This document shows positions 31,504-42,504 of a stretch of 64,000 nt of DNA, in pieces. Made by a program: the position numbers and the translations under genes. The stretch is from assembly GCA_037176725.1 (NCBI GenBank), contig JAZBRS010000029.1:48804001-48868000 (forward strand), written 5' to 3'. Source of the DNA: Posidonia oceanica (taxonomy: Eukaryota; Streptophyta; Magnoliopsida; Alismatales; Posidoniaceae). Position 1 is the stretch's first letter, and each line of letters opens with the position of its first letter. The notes under the pieces are model-generated. The model did not search any database. It was not told the DNA's origin and was given only the letters and a program-made list of their open reading frames with translations.

Positions 31504-34500
31504 TGTAGCGATCCCGATCGGAATCAGGCTCGCTAATTAGCGGCGATTGGATCCGAGGAAGAGGCTCAACTCGAAAACACTTAAAATCGAGGAGAAAAGG
31601 GAAAGATAAGACAAATCAGAGTCGCCACCATGTCTATTAACAGGAGACAAGGAAAACCGGGGGAAATGCGCGAATTAACGCGCAAAACCAAGCAAGAAAT
31701 GCAAAACAGAGCAGTGCAAAGGAAAACAAATGCAAATGAATGCAAATGAGATGACTCTAGCCTAGGATAAGGGCAATATGGTCATTGCGGGCCAAAAGAC
31801 AGGGCAAGGACTCCTGTTACGTGCGGGGAAGGTGTTAGGCACCCCCGACACGCCCGAGAATCGGTCTTTCTAGGCTTACGCTCGCATATGCAGGGAAATG
31901 CAGGATTGAATGCCTATGTGCCTATGAATGCTTAAATGAATGCTCAAGGAGTGCTCTAAGTGGGGAAAATGCAAGGCAGAGAAGTAAACGTGCTCTCTAA
32001 ATGCTCAGCTACGCTGTCTGTGTTCCGAACCAGGCGAAACCTAGCTCGTGAGAACTCCAGACAGTAAGCATCATAGCCCTATATGCAAATGCAGACGAGA
32101 AAGCAAAACAGCGTTAAAATCATGCAATGCGATCGACATGCAAGAGAAAACGGCGTAAAACGCGCAAAACGAAGCGAGAAACAAGAATGCACGCAAAACG
32201 ATGCGAAAGAGCGAAACCGGTGCGCAAAACAAGCGAAAAAAAGTAAGGCGGCACGCAAAACGAGACAATAAAACAGAATGGTACGCAAAACGATGCAAAA
32301 AGAACGAAACCGGCACGCAAAGCAAGCGAAAAACAAGACGGGCGCGAAACGAGGCAAGAAAGCAGAATGGCACGCAAAACGGTGCGAAAAGAACGAAATC
32401 GGCTGGCAAAATGAGCGAAAAAGCAAGGCGGCACGCAAAACGAGACAACAAAACAGAATGGCACGCAAAACGATGCAAAAAGAACGAAACCGGCACGCAA
32501 AGCAAGCGAAAAACAAGACGGGCGCGAAACGAGGCAAGAAAGCAGAATGGCACGCAAAACGGTGCAAAAGAAACGAAATCGGCAGGCAAAATGAGCGAAA
32601 AAGCAAGGCGGCACGCAAAACGAGACAACAAAACAGAATGGCACGCAAAACGATGCAAAAAGAACGAAACTGAGCACGCGAAATGGTGCCAAAACAAGAC
32701 GGGCGCGCAAAACGGTGCAAAAGCAAAGCAGGCACGCAAAACGGTGCCAAAACAGTGGAACAAAACCCCGGAAAAGCTATGCGAATGCTAATGCAAAGAA
32801 AAAGATCAGCAGAAGCCAAAGAGAGGTAAGACAGCGCGTGTGTGAGAACAGACGCTGTTCGGGGCCGCACAGAGCAGGTGTAAAGACCTGCAAAGGGGAG
32901 AGTGAGCAAACGGAGGGATTACCGCCTCTTTGTGACCGTTTCCCACTAAACCGCTCCACGGTGTGTCTCGCACGCTGCCCAAAGCTCGCGATGCGATCGG
33001 ATCGTGGAAAAGGGGGAAGAAAGTCACATTAAGTGGCAAATCCAGGGAAAACACAACACAAAACACTCAAGAATACGCGAAACGGGGATTGGAATTGATA
33101 GACAAGAAGGGGAGGTCCTATTCTACATGCTCCAAGAGACCGAAAGCGAAAACGAAGCAAACTATGCAAACGGCATGCGATTGAATGCAATGCAAAGGTT
33201 CAGGAGGGCATACCTGGAAATCCTGGGGTCTGATCTGAAATCTGCTTGGTCCGTGCTGAAGAGCGCTTCGCTGCAGTCGCCTGGGCAGCTTGTTTAGGAA
33301 GATCCAACGGCCGGATTGAAAGATATCGCAGCTTCAGGGCGGAAAGGCCAGAACAGGAGAGAAGAACAGACCTAGGTGTTCAGGAGGTCCTAGGGGTGTG
33401 CAAAAGGGTCCTCCCAGGTGGATGGGAGCTGAGGGGGCTCTGGTGTGTGCGAAAGAAACTTAATGCAAAGCTACATGAATGCAAATGCATGCAAGGTGCC
33501 AGAAAAGACAAGGAGGAAGACTTTTTAGAAAAAAAGGAGTTCAAATGCTATTTTAAAAAAGAAAAGGGGCTTAAATGCAAATTTTTGAAAAGGATGGGGC
33601 TTACAGGCAGGGATTCTGAGAACAGGAGGTGGCAGAGGGTAGTTTTGCAAAAAATAGGCTTCAGAACACAGCTTTTAAAAGTTGGTATGTATCAGAGGAG
33701 GTTTTGACAGCGAAGGACAAGCAAAAAGCAATTTTTTAAAACATGAGGGGCTAAAGTGTAATTTTTCCAGAAAACAGGGTCCTGGGGAGTCTGGGAATGC
33801 AAGTGGAAGGTCTATATGCAATTTTATAAGAATAGGAGCTAAGATGCAACTTTAGGGGCAAAATGGTCTTTTTACATGACTTTAAGGGGATGCAAGGACC
33901 TATATGTCATTTTTAAATCATGCAAGGGTCAAGTATGCAATTTTAGATGCAAAATGTGTTCTGAAATTACTGACCATGGACTGACATTCAATTTTTTGAA
34001 AGTGCAAGGTTGAAAATGCAATGCAATAAGCTAAGATGCATGCAAAATGATCATTATGCATTTAAAATGGACCTAGATGCAAAAATGAAAAATCAGAGGG
34101 GCAAACATGCAATACAGTAAGCAAACAATCTAGATTAAGACCTAGGTTCTACATTACAATGGATCAGACAGCAAAAATGAAAAAAAACAGGGATATAGAA
34201 TGCAATGCAATAAGGCAAACCATGCATATTAAAATTACATGAACTACTGTAGGACCTGGATGCAAATATTGAAAGTATAAGGGCTGAAACGAAATTTTTT
34301 ATAACTAGCAAACACAGTAAGTGGACTTTCATGCAAATATTGAAAACTATAAACAGATCCTGCAATTTAACATGGTTTTAGATCAAAATAACATAAGTTT
34401 AAACATGCTTTGGACTTAAACGCAATAATCAAAAACTTAAACGAAAGAAATGCAATGTAAGAAAAATTACCTAAGTTAGCAAAAGAAAGGAAAAGAAGGG

Positions 34501-37499
34501 GAGGACTTACAGTGGAGGGGGGGGCCGAACTTCGCCGGCGATTCCTCCAGGCCGGTGGAGGAGGGGTGACGCGAGGCGGCGGCAGGCGGGGGGGAACCGG
34601 CGTGACGCGGCGGAGGCGGAGGAGGTCTGCGGCGGAGCTTCGGTGGAGGCGGGCGCGCGTGGGGAGCTGCTGTCCTTGCAGTTCCGGCGACCGGTGCCGG
34701 AGAAGAAGGCAACTCCGGCGAGTCTTTGCGGGCAGCACAGGTGACGAAACACCTCGGGGAAAAGCCGAGGAGCAAGAGGACGACGAGGGGAATCCGGGGG
34801 TAGTTTGCCTCGACCCTTTCGCACGCCGGAACAGCCCACCCACCTGGGTGGGTTTCGGCCGGCCGGAGGAAGGTGGAGACGGCAGAGGACGGCGGCTGCT
34901 GGTGTGGGGGCGGTTCGGGGGCGTCGCCGGAGGTCCAAGGAAGATGACGGAGGTTCCAGAAGTGTCTTCTACGGCCTGGAGCAAGATCTGGTTCAGTGGA
35001 GGCTCAACTGTGAAGGCCGAGGTGGGTGCGGCGTTGTGCGGCGTTCCAGGCCGAGGCGAAGGCACGGGCGGCTAGGTGGTTGCTTGGGGAGTGCGTGGGA
35101 GGAATCGGAAGTGAATTTCACTGAGTATGGAGGAAGATATGGGTGTTTGAAGATTTTGGCAAAAAAGAGGACCCAAGTGTTTGTAGTGGACTGCGAGGTG
35201 TGTGGGAGGTTTCAGGATGTGATTTTGGGTGGCTTGGGAAGGTGATTGCTTGGTGAGTCTGATGGCAAAGTTCTGGGATTTTAGGAGGCTCGTGGTGGTG
35301 GGTTTGCAAGGAAGAAGGTCGCTCTGAGCTTGTTTGGGTGCTGGCTACTTCGGGGAAGAATTCCGGCAAGGATTGGGGGTCTTTTTCGGTTCTGGAAGAA
35401 GGGTGCGAGAGCTGGTGACTTGGTCTATGCAAGTGTGCTGGCCGAATCCCTTTCTGGTTCCAAGATCTCAAGTTTTGTTGCCTCAAAGTTGCTGGTTTCC
35501 AACAGTCAAAGGGAGGGCATGGGTCTCTGTTTTCTGCCACCATTGGCAGGGCATGGAGGGAGTGGTCTTGGTCGTGGGTCGTGGGTGATGGTGGGAGGTC
35601 AAGGTGGTGTCAGGGAGGTTTGAAAAAAAAGAAAACCAATGGGGGAGAGGTGTTGTCGTTTGCAGGTTGTGAGAGAGGAGGAGAGTGGAAGAAGAAGAAG
35701 GGATGGAGGGAAGAAGAAGGAGTTGGGCATGGGCTGGGCCTTGAGCACAGTAGTAGAAAAGAAATTAAGAAAGAAGGAAAGAAGGAGGGGTAGAAAAGAA
35801 AGGGAAGAAGGAAGAAAAAGAAAGAAAGAGGAGAAAGAAGGAAGAAAATAAGAATAAAAAATAAAAATAGAAAAGGATGGGAAGAGTTTTTAGAATGGTT
35901 GTGTTTAGGTTAAGATTTTAATTAGGTTTTTTAATGATTGTTTTGGGTTAATTAGTGTGTTTTAGGATTGATTAGGGTTTTAGGGTTTTGGTTTTGCTTT
36001 TAATTAGTTTTTACTTGATTAAGTGTTTGTTAAATCTTTTTAAATTGTTTTAAAAATCGTGCTTTTCTTGTTGAGCATTTTAGGATATTGATTAGGATTT
36101 TTTAGGATTTATTTTTGTATTAATTAGGATTGTTTTTAGGTTTTTAAGTTTTAGTCTTCTTGGGGTTTTTCTTTCTTAAGTCTTTTGGATTAGGTTTTTT
36201 TAATTTTTATTTGCTGACTTTTCTTGATGTTTTTTAATTAGGTTTCTCTTGTTTGATTAAGAGTCTTCAAGTCCTTTTGATGTGTTCTTCATTCTTTTTA
36301 ATTGAGTTCTCAAATTGTTTTCCTTAAGTTTGTTAAGTTAAGCTTTTTCTTTCATTAATTACTTATCTTAGTGTTCTTAATTGTTTCACTTCTCTTTTAG
36401 GGTTTATTTTTTAATTCTTTTGGTAGGGTTTTTACTTTTGGTGGGTCTTGATTTTGTTTTAGTTTTTTCCTAAATTTTTGGGTATTTTCTTTTGGTTTGT
36501 TTTGCATTTTTTAGTTTGCATGCTTGATTTTCTTTTTAGCCTGATTTAGTTAAGTTTAAGTTTTTTAATTGATTGCTTAATGTTTTTTAATTGTTTTCCT
36601 TAGAGTTCTGGTTTGTCTCTTTTATGTTTTGGAATTTTATGGATTTTTAGGGGTTTTTATGGGTTTTTGCAAAAGAAAGAAAAGGAAAAGAGAAGGAGGA
36701 AGAAAATGGAAAAAGGGAGAAATAAAAGGGAAAGAGATGAGTTGGAGGGAAATGATTTTTTAAAATTCAGAGAAAATGCTAAAAATAAAATAAAAATAGG
36801 AATAAGATAGAGAAGGGATAGAAGCACAAAGGGGGGCCCACAGCCAGGCCAGGGAAAGGGCAAGAAGGGGATGAAAAGGGAGATGATAATCAGGAGAGAG
36901 AGAGGAGAGAGAAAACGATAATCCTGGAGAGAGAAAACGATAATTTGGGTGAAAGGAAGGCTTAGAGGTCTCAGAATGGGGTGAAAATTGGCGAGTGGGT
37001 AGTCTAGGGCTTAAGGTATTCGGTCTAAGGTTTTGGTTTGATTCTAAGAAGGTTTTGGAGGGGTTTCAAGGTGTAGAAAAAGGGGAAATTCACCTAGGTT
37101 TTCGAGGGTTTTTGGGAATGGGTTAGGTTTAGAAATTTCTAGGTTCTAGAGTAGGTTTGTTGAGTGGGTGGTGGTGGATTTTCCTATGGATTCTGGTCAA
37201 GTTTTGAGCTCGGGAAGAGGGGTAAAGGCTTAGGTCAAGTTGGCTAGTTTTGAAGGGTAAAAAGGAGGGTTAGGGTTTGGTTTTGGCTTGGGTTTTGGAT
37301 GGTTTCAGGGTTAGGTTTTGGGACGGTTCCAGGGTAAGGTTTTGGGGTTAGAAAATGGGTGTGGTTCTAGGTTTGGCTTTGAGGTTTGAGCTGGAGTTTT
37401 GATTTGGGAAGAAGGATGAAGAGAAATGTGCGATTTTGGGTTTTTCCTAGCCGCCAGAGAGGTCCGCCGATTCAGCCTTATCGAAATGGGGTGTCAACA
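31504..37499 (-). repeat. RE-C 3' LTR (5,996 bp)
   Basis: Bounded by TGTAGCGATCCCG and GGGGTGTCAACA on the plus strand and nearly identical to 54232-60225. It contains the 180-bp array (32160-32780), a CATGC/ATGCAA-rich zone (33100-34450), a GC-rich block (34512-35080), a purine-rich block (35640-35880) and a T/G-rich U3 portion with TTAGGGTTTTAGGGTTTT at about 35972-35989. Open frames across the GC-rich block encode only proline/arginine/serine-rich sequence and are not called genes. Confidence 0.96.
32160..32780. repeat. 180-bp higher-order tandem array in RE-C 3' LTR
   Basis: The phrase ACGCAAAACGATGCAAAAAG recurs at 32282, 32462 and 32642, an exact 180-bp step, and each 180 bp is built from about six 30-bp subunits around GGCACGCAAAACG. 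Both 30 and 180 are multiples of three and the units lack stops, so long frames of 130-276 codons stay open in several frames on both strands. The twin array is in the other LTR at about 54890-55510. Confidence 0.88.
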
Positions 37500-37567
37500 G
37501 ATGCCCCTCCCTGAGCGAGGTCAAGGGGACCGAGACCGCTGCTCAGGGTTGACAAGACACCCCATTT
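37484..37567 (-). other. Inverted repeat spanning the LTR end and polypurine tract (RE-C)
   Basis: AAATGGGGTGTC (37484-37495) pairs exactly with GACACCCCATTT (37556-37567). The inner stem CCCTGAGC/GCTCAGGG is as in RE-A. Relative to RE-A one base pair of the outer stem changed on both sides (G-C to A-T). The polypurine tract is at 37504-37512. Confidence 0.8.
37504..37512 (-). other. RE-C polypurine tract
   Basis: Minus strand AGGGAGGGG, then CATC, then the 3' LTR start TGTTGACA. Same sequence and spacing as RE-A. Confidence 0.85.
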
Positions 37568-38067
37568 GACCGGAGGGCCAAAAGATTTGCTATTGGCGTG
37601 AGTTACTTATTCGGCGGATGCACCGAACGTCATAGCCCATTGCCGCAGTGCGAGACGCTAGGTGCAGATGAATGATGCTAAGTATGCAATGCATGCTAAT
37701 GCGATGCAAAAGTTAGTACAAAAGTTAGCGTAACTAGAAGAGATGCTGATGCCACGCAAGTGATGCTGATGATGTTAAATTAATATGCAATGCTAGCTGA
37801 GAAGGCGCGGAGATGATGCAAGAGAGAAGATAAAAGGACGCGATGTGGCGCGAGGATCTGGCAGGGAGGCCAAACTCACGCGACAAAGCGAGGGGAAACA
37901 GGGTGCAGCTTGTCCCCGTCTGGGGAACAAGCCAGCAGGAAAGAAAAGAGTGCGAGGGGAGAGAGGCCAACTCTCCTATCGCAGAAAGGGGGTGCGTGAC
38001 TTTGTCTTCCTGGGACAAGGTCACGCCGAAAAGGAGAAAAAAAATGATAAGGTGACGGGCTTATCGT
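37568..38067 (-). other. RE-C 3' non-coding segment next to the junction structure
   Basis: Colinear with 853-1350 of RE-A: a conserved stretch around TTATTCGGCGGATGCACCGA, then a GATGC-rich part and a GC-rich block near 37840-38040. No gene is seen. Confidence 0.7.
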
Positions 38068-39060
38068 CCGGATAGTTTACGGTCCTATCAGCCGGGAGTG
38101 ACAGTTTACGGTCCTGTCAACCGGAGCAGTTGTGAGTGATAGTTACTGGATATCAGCCGTATAACATGGTTGTGGGTGATAGTTTAGGAGTATCAGCCTA
38201 ACGACAGTTTACGGTCCTGTCAACCGGTGGATAGTTTACAGACCTATCAACTGGAGCGACAGTTTACGGTCCTGTCAACCGGAAACCACAAGCCATGAGT
38301 GATAGTTACTGGATATCAGCCGTATAACGCAATGCCGGATAGTTTACAGTCTATCATCTGGAACGACAGTTTACGGTCCTGTCAACCGACGGATAGTTTA
38401 CAGACCTATCAACTGGAGGATAGTTTACAGTCCTATCAACTGGAAACGGCATTGCGAGGGACAGTTACTGGATGTCAGCCGTATAACATCACTGCGCGTG
38501 GTAGTTTACAGTCCTACCAACTGGAGGATAGTTTACAGACCTATCAACTGGAGCGACAGTTTACGGTCCTGTCAACCGGTGGATAGTTTACAGACCTATC
38601 AACTGGAAACGCGCAATGATGAGGGATAGTTACTGGATATCAGCCGTATAATGCAATTGCTGGTGATAGTTTAGGAATATCAGCCTAACGACAGTTTACG
38701 GTCCTGTCAACCGGTGGATAGTTTACAGACCTATCAACTGGAGGATAGTTTACAGACCTATCAACTGGAAACCGCAATTGCAAGGGACAGTTACTGGATG
38801 TCAGCCGTATAACGTAATTGCACGCGATAGTTTACAGACCTATCAACTGGAGCGACAGTTTACGGTCCTGTCAACCGGCGGATAGTTTACAGACCTATCA
38901 ACTGGAAAAGTGCAATTACGAGGGACAGTTACTGGATGTCAGCCGTATAACACAACTGCGGGCCAACCATGGATCGGCCAGAAGATAGTTTAGGTTATCA
39001 GCCTGAGAGTGATTGATTGTTGATAGTTTCGGATATCAGCCTAGCACGAGTGATTGATTG
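38068..39060 (-). repeat. RE-C array of about 29 covarying short hairpins in modules
   Basis: Same architecture as 1352-2370. The outer stem CAGTTGTG (38127-38134) with CACAACTG (38951-38958) is 8 bp and exact. Module stems include CGCAATGCCG (38328-38337) with CGGCATTGCG (38447-38456), 10 bp exact; 38487-38499 with 38609-38621, 13 positions with one change that would be a G-U wobble in the transcript; TGCAATTGC (38652-38660) with GCAATTGCA (38774-38782); and CGTAATTGCAC (38813-38823) with GTGCAATTACG (38910-38920), 11 bp exact. All the short hairpins I checked pair. At about 38826 a GATAG/CTATC unit replaces the GGTAG/CTACC unit found in RE-A. Confidence 0.85.
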
Positions 39061-39545
39061 ATTGATCGATAAGAGGGGACGAGAGCATGATGAGAATGAT
39101 AAGATATCGGACTTATCGGCCGGCAAAGAGGGGATGAGGTAATGATGAGAAGTTAAGCTAAAGAGGGGGATGAGATCATGATAAGAAGCTAAGCTAAAGA
39201 AGGGGGTGAGATCATGATGAGAATTTAAGCTAAAGAAGGGGATGAGATCATGATGAGAATTTAAGCTAAAGAAGGGGATGAGATCATGATGAGAATTTAA
39301 GCTAAAGAGGGGGGTGAGATCATGATGAGAATTTAAGCTAAAGAGGGGGATGAGATCATGATGAGAAGCTAAGCTAAAGAGGGGGATGAGATCATGATGA
39401 GAATTTAAGCTAAAGAAGGGGATGAGATCATGATGAGAATTGTTGATTGATAAGATATCGGACTTATCGGCCGGCAAAGAGGGGATGAGGGAATGATGAG
39501 AATGATAAGATATCGGACTTATCGGCCGGCAAAGAAGGGGTAAGG
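39060..39545 (-). repeat. RE-C 36-bp tandem array with GATAAG/CTTATC hairpins
   Basis: About eight copies of the 36-bp unit lie between 39140 and 39440, against about 21 in RE-A, with the variant tail GAATTTAAGCTAAAGAAG. GATAAG/CTTATC hairpins flank the array near 39097-39118, 39450-39470 and 39505-39525. Confidence 0.88.
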
Positions 39546-39602
39546 GAATGATGAGAAGAAATCATCCCATGACGCCAGGAACGTCATAGGGGAAAGAGGG
39601 AA

Positions 39603-39659
39603 AGAACGATACCAAGGGGCGATCAAAAGATGCCCCTGGTGTCGGGATGACACCAGGGG
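39603..39659 (-). other. RE-C three-arm alternative hairpin
   Basis: The middle arm CCCCTGGTGTC (39633-39643) pairs with the downstream arm GACACCAGGGG (39649-39659) or with the upstream GATACCAAGGGGC (about 39608-39620). Two further hairpins of the downstream type, with arms CCCCTGGTATCA and TGATACCAGGGG, lie at 40125-40151 and 40701-40727, both exact over 12 bp. Confidence 0.75.
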
Positions 39660-39719
39660 TTGGCCAGCGCGTCCTTGGCATCGAAAGCAGAGAGTGATGA
39701 CAAGAGTGTCGTGCTTGTC

Positions 39720-41035
39720 AAACGAGTAGTTTGGGGTACCAGCCCGCAAGGGATTCAGCTGAGGGCGATCAGCTGGGGACTCAGCTGAGGATGACCAGCC
39801 GAGAAGAGTGTCAGGTTGACGAACCTTTCGCCGAGCAGTTTGGGGTGCCAGCCCGCAAGGGATTCAGCTGAGGGCGATCAACTGGGGACTCTGCTGGGGT
39901 GACCAGCCGAGAAGAGTGTCAGGTTGACGGACCTTTCGCCGAGCAGTTTGGGGTGCCAGCCCGCAAGGGATGGTGGTCCAGCTGGGGGTAATCAGCCGGG
40001 GACTCAGCCGAGAAGAGTGTTAGGTTGACGGACCTTTCGCCGAGCAGTTTGGGGTGCCAGCCCGCAGGGGAATTTAGCTGAGGATGATCAGCTGGGGATG
40101 ATACCGCAGGGCAGCCAAAAGATGCCCCTGGTATCAGGATGATACCAGGGGATGGTCGAAGCGCCCCTGGCATCAGGATGCAAAGATAGATGAATGAGTG
40201 GATGGATGATAGGTTGACGAACCCATCGCCGAGCAGTTTGGGGTGCCAGCCCGTAGGGGACTCAGCTGGGGATAATCAGCTGAGGATGATGACAGGTTGA
40301 CGGACCTTTCGCCGGGCAGTTTGGGGTGCCAGCCCGTAGGGGACTCAGCTGGGGATAATCAGCTGAGGATGATGACAGGTTGACGGACCTTTCGCCGGGC
40401 AGTTTGGGGTGCCAGCCCGCAAGGGATTCAGCTGAGGGCGATCAACTGGGGACTCAGCTGGGGTGACCAGCCGAGAAGAGTGTCAGGTTGACGGACCTTT
40501 CGCCGAGCAGTTTGGGGTGCCAGCCCGCAAGGGATGGTGGTCCAGCTGGGGGTAATCAGCCGGGGACTCAGCTGGGGACTCAGCCGAGAAGAGTGTTAGG
40601 TTGACGGACCTTTCGCCGAGCAGTTTGGGGTGCCAGCCCGCAGGGGAATTTAGCTGAGGATGATCAGCTGGGGATGATACCGCAGGGCAGCCAAAAGATG
40701 CCCCTGGTATCAGGATGATACCAGGGGATGGTCGAAGCGCCCCTGGCATCAGGATGCAAAGATAGATGAATGAGTGGATGGATGATAGGTTGACGAACCC
40801 ATCGCCGAGCAGTTTGGGGTGCCAGCCCGTAGGGGACTCAGCTGGGGATAATCAGCTGAGGATGATGACAGGTTGACGGACCTTTCGCCGGGCAGTTTGG
40901 GGTGCCAGCCCGTAGGGGACTCAGTTGGGGATAATCAGCTGAGGATGATGACAGGTTGACGGACCTTTCGCCGGGCAGTTTGGGGTGCCAGCCCGCAGGG
41001 GACTCAGCTGGGGACGATCAGCTGAGGACGCCGGA
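39720..41035 (-). repeat. RE-C degenerate repeats with a 564-bp higher-order duplication
   Basis: The same GTTGACGGACCTTTCGCCGA / GCAGTTTGGGGTGCCAGCCC motif as in RE-A, in about eleven copies. The block starting GCAAGGGATTCAGCTGAGGG at 39855 is repeated from 40419, an offset of 564 bp. The offset becomes 576 after a 12-bp insertion near 40570 (40125 corresponds to 40701). 41036-41301 is the unique end of the region, with no gene seen. Confidence 0.87.
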
Positions 41036-41301
41036 TGGCGTAGCTTGACGACGCGGGTCCGCAGATGTTCTAGACTCCGGATTGGGTGCTGAGGACTTTG
41101 CTGCGTTGTGATGCCTGCAAGTCTGGTTAGAGGGCCCAAGATGATGATGATAATGATATGCAATGCGGCAAGGAGTCTTGATGTGCAAGCAGATAGCAGA
41201 AACAGTTTTCATTGATAAAGCTTGATGAGTACAATGCCTATGGCAGGCCAGAAATGTACAGCATAGTCTGAAAGAAGACCATATGATGGTTGCACAAGGG
41301 C

Positions 41302-42504
41302 CTAGTCAGTTCGGGCCTTCTTCGACTGCCTGGAGTCGGGGAACAAGGGACCGCCTGGCGGGATTTCAGTAATAGGCCAGAGCTGTCGGACTTCAGCTTC
41401 ATATTCAGGGGTGCATCCTACACCTCTCACAGCTGCAATGTCTATGGATTGGACCCCATGCTGCATCAGACTAGCAAGCTTCTTGGTTGGGGCAGTTGTG
41501 CTGAGAGGGTACATCTGTAGAAGCTTGGGCGCTGTACTGTCGATGAAGGCGCCTTGCTGGAAGCCGAACTGGCGCATGACCCTGATTGGGTGGTACTCTA
41601 CGCCTGCTGTGAATCCTGGAAGAATGATCAGCCGCGTGTCACGCGCGCTGAAGAAGACTGTGAAGGGCTCTGCTGCAGAGGGAATGATACGCCAGGTCAC
41701 AGCATCGTCAGTCAGTGCTGACAGCCTCTCGTACTCTTCTTTGACGCTCTTGTCTGCTCTGGTACGGACGCTGCTGCAGTATGCTTCAAAGGCATGTACT
41801 TGAGGGCGCAGGAAGTCCATCTCTAAGTGCGCAGTCAGCCAGACTTGTATGAGTGCTCCGCAACCGTGGAAGTGGCGGCAGCGATGAGAAATGCGGTCCA
41901 GCCCGCGATAGGTCTCTGCCAAGACAACTGGTGCCAGGTCTATGTGCTGGGTCACCACAGCTAGCGCAATCTCTGCGACCTCGATGGCCACTGTCAGTCG
42001 GCCATGAGTAAAGATCAGCTCGCCCAGAAAGCGGATGACAAATCCTCGGAGCCACAGCTCATCTCCGAGGTCGGCACGCTTGTTCATGATATCATTGAAG
42101 TGTGCAAGGCGAAGCATAGGCTCTGGTCCACTGGTGCAGATTAGTCTCTGTTGGCAGGTTCGAGTGGATAGCCCAGTCAGCTGGCTTAGGACTTCGAGAT
42201 ATCCGTCGCGTCTCATGAAAATAGGAGGCCCCATGATTTTTGAAAAGCCGCAGATCCGACGCACCTCTTCCAGTGTAGGTGTCAGTTCAGTCTTGCCAAA
42301 GCGGAAGACGTGGTGCGCCGGTTTCCAGAATCTTGCGGCGGCACACAGAAGGTGGCGGCTGACTTCCACATCAGCAGCCTTCAGCAGTTTAGTTGGTATG
42401 CCCCACAGGCGCAACTTTTCACAGTCTACTTGAGTGAGCCTGCCGACCCATTCTCGCAGGATTTCCGAGCAATGTGCAGGAGTTAGCAGAGTAGGGAAGC
42501 CCAT
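41302..42504 (-). CDS. DUF7745/plant-mobile-domain-type accessory protein of RE-C
   Basis: An intact 400-residue frame in the sense of gag-pol, starting at the ATG at 42504 (MGFPTLLTPAHCSE) and ending with a basic tail (RQSKKARTD). It is the same length as the RE-A copy, differing at roughly one residue in twelve by eye, with no gaps. The DUF7745-type core (AARFWKPAHHVFRF; LAETYRG; HGCGALIQVWLTAHL) is complete. On the minus strand the 30 bases before the ATG are pyrimidine-rich and end in CAATCAG, which would serve as a 3' splice site; RE-A and RE-B do not keep that AG, so splicing to it is unproven. The protein's function is unknown, and the family call rests on recognised pattern. Confidence 0.83.
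   Translation of the reverse strand: MGFPTLLTPAHCSEILREWVGRLTQVDCEKLRLWGIPTKLLKAADVEVSRHLLCAAARFWKPAHHVFRFGKTELTPTLEEVRRICGFSKIMGPPIFMRRDGYLEVLSQLTGLSTRTCQQRLICTSGPEPMLRLAHFNDIMNKRADLGDELWLRGFVIRFLGELIFTHGRLTVAIEVAEIALAVVTQHIDLAPVVLAETYRGLDRISHRCRHFHGCGALIQVWLTAHLEMDFLRPQVHAFEAYCSSVRTRADKSVKEEYERLSALTDDAVTWRIIPSAAEPFTVFFSARDTRLIILPGFTAGVEYHPIRVMRQFGFQQGAFIDSTAPKLLQMYPLSTTAPTKKLASLMQHGVQSIDIAAVRGVGCTPEYEAEVRQLWPITEIPPGGPLFPDSRQSKKARTD

Noticed and set aside
32071..32909. Long open frames (196-276 codons) in the LTR of RE-C and its twin at 54798-55636, rich in Cys/Phe/Arg or Lys/Arg
   Set aside because: They follow the phase of a 30/180-bp tandem repeat, are open on both strands at once and show no domain; composition explains them.
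34367..35065. 232-codon proline/arginine/serine-rich frame in the GC-rich LTR block
   Set aside because: Overlapping frames of similar length exist on both strands, and no domain is recognised; the copy at 57234-57791 is altered by a single G-run difference.
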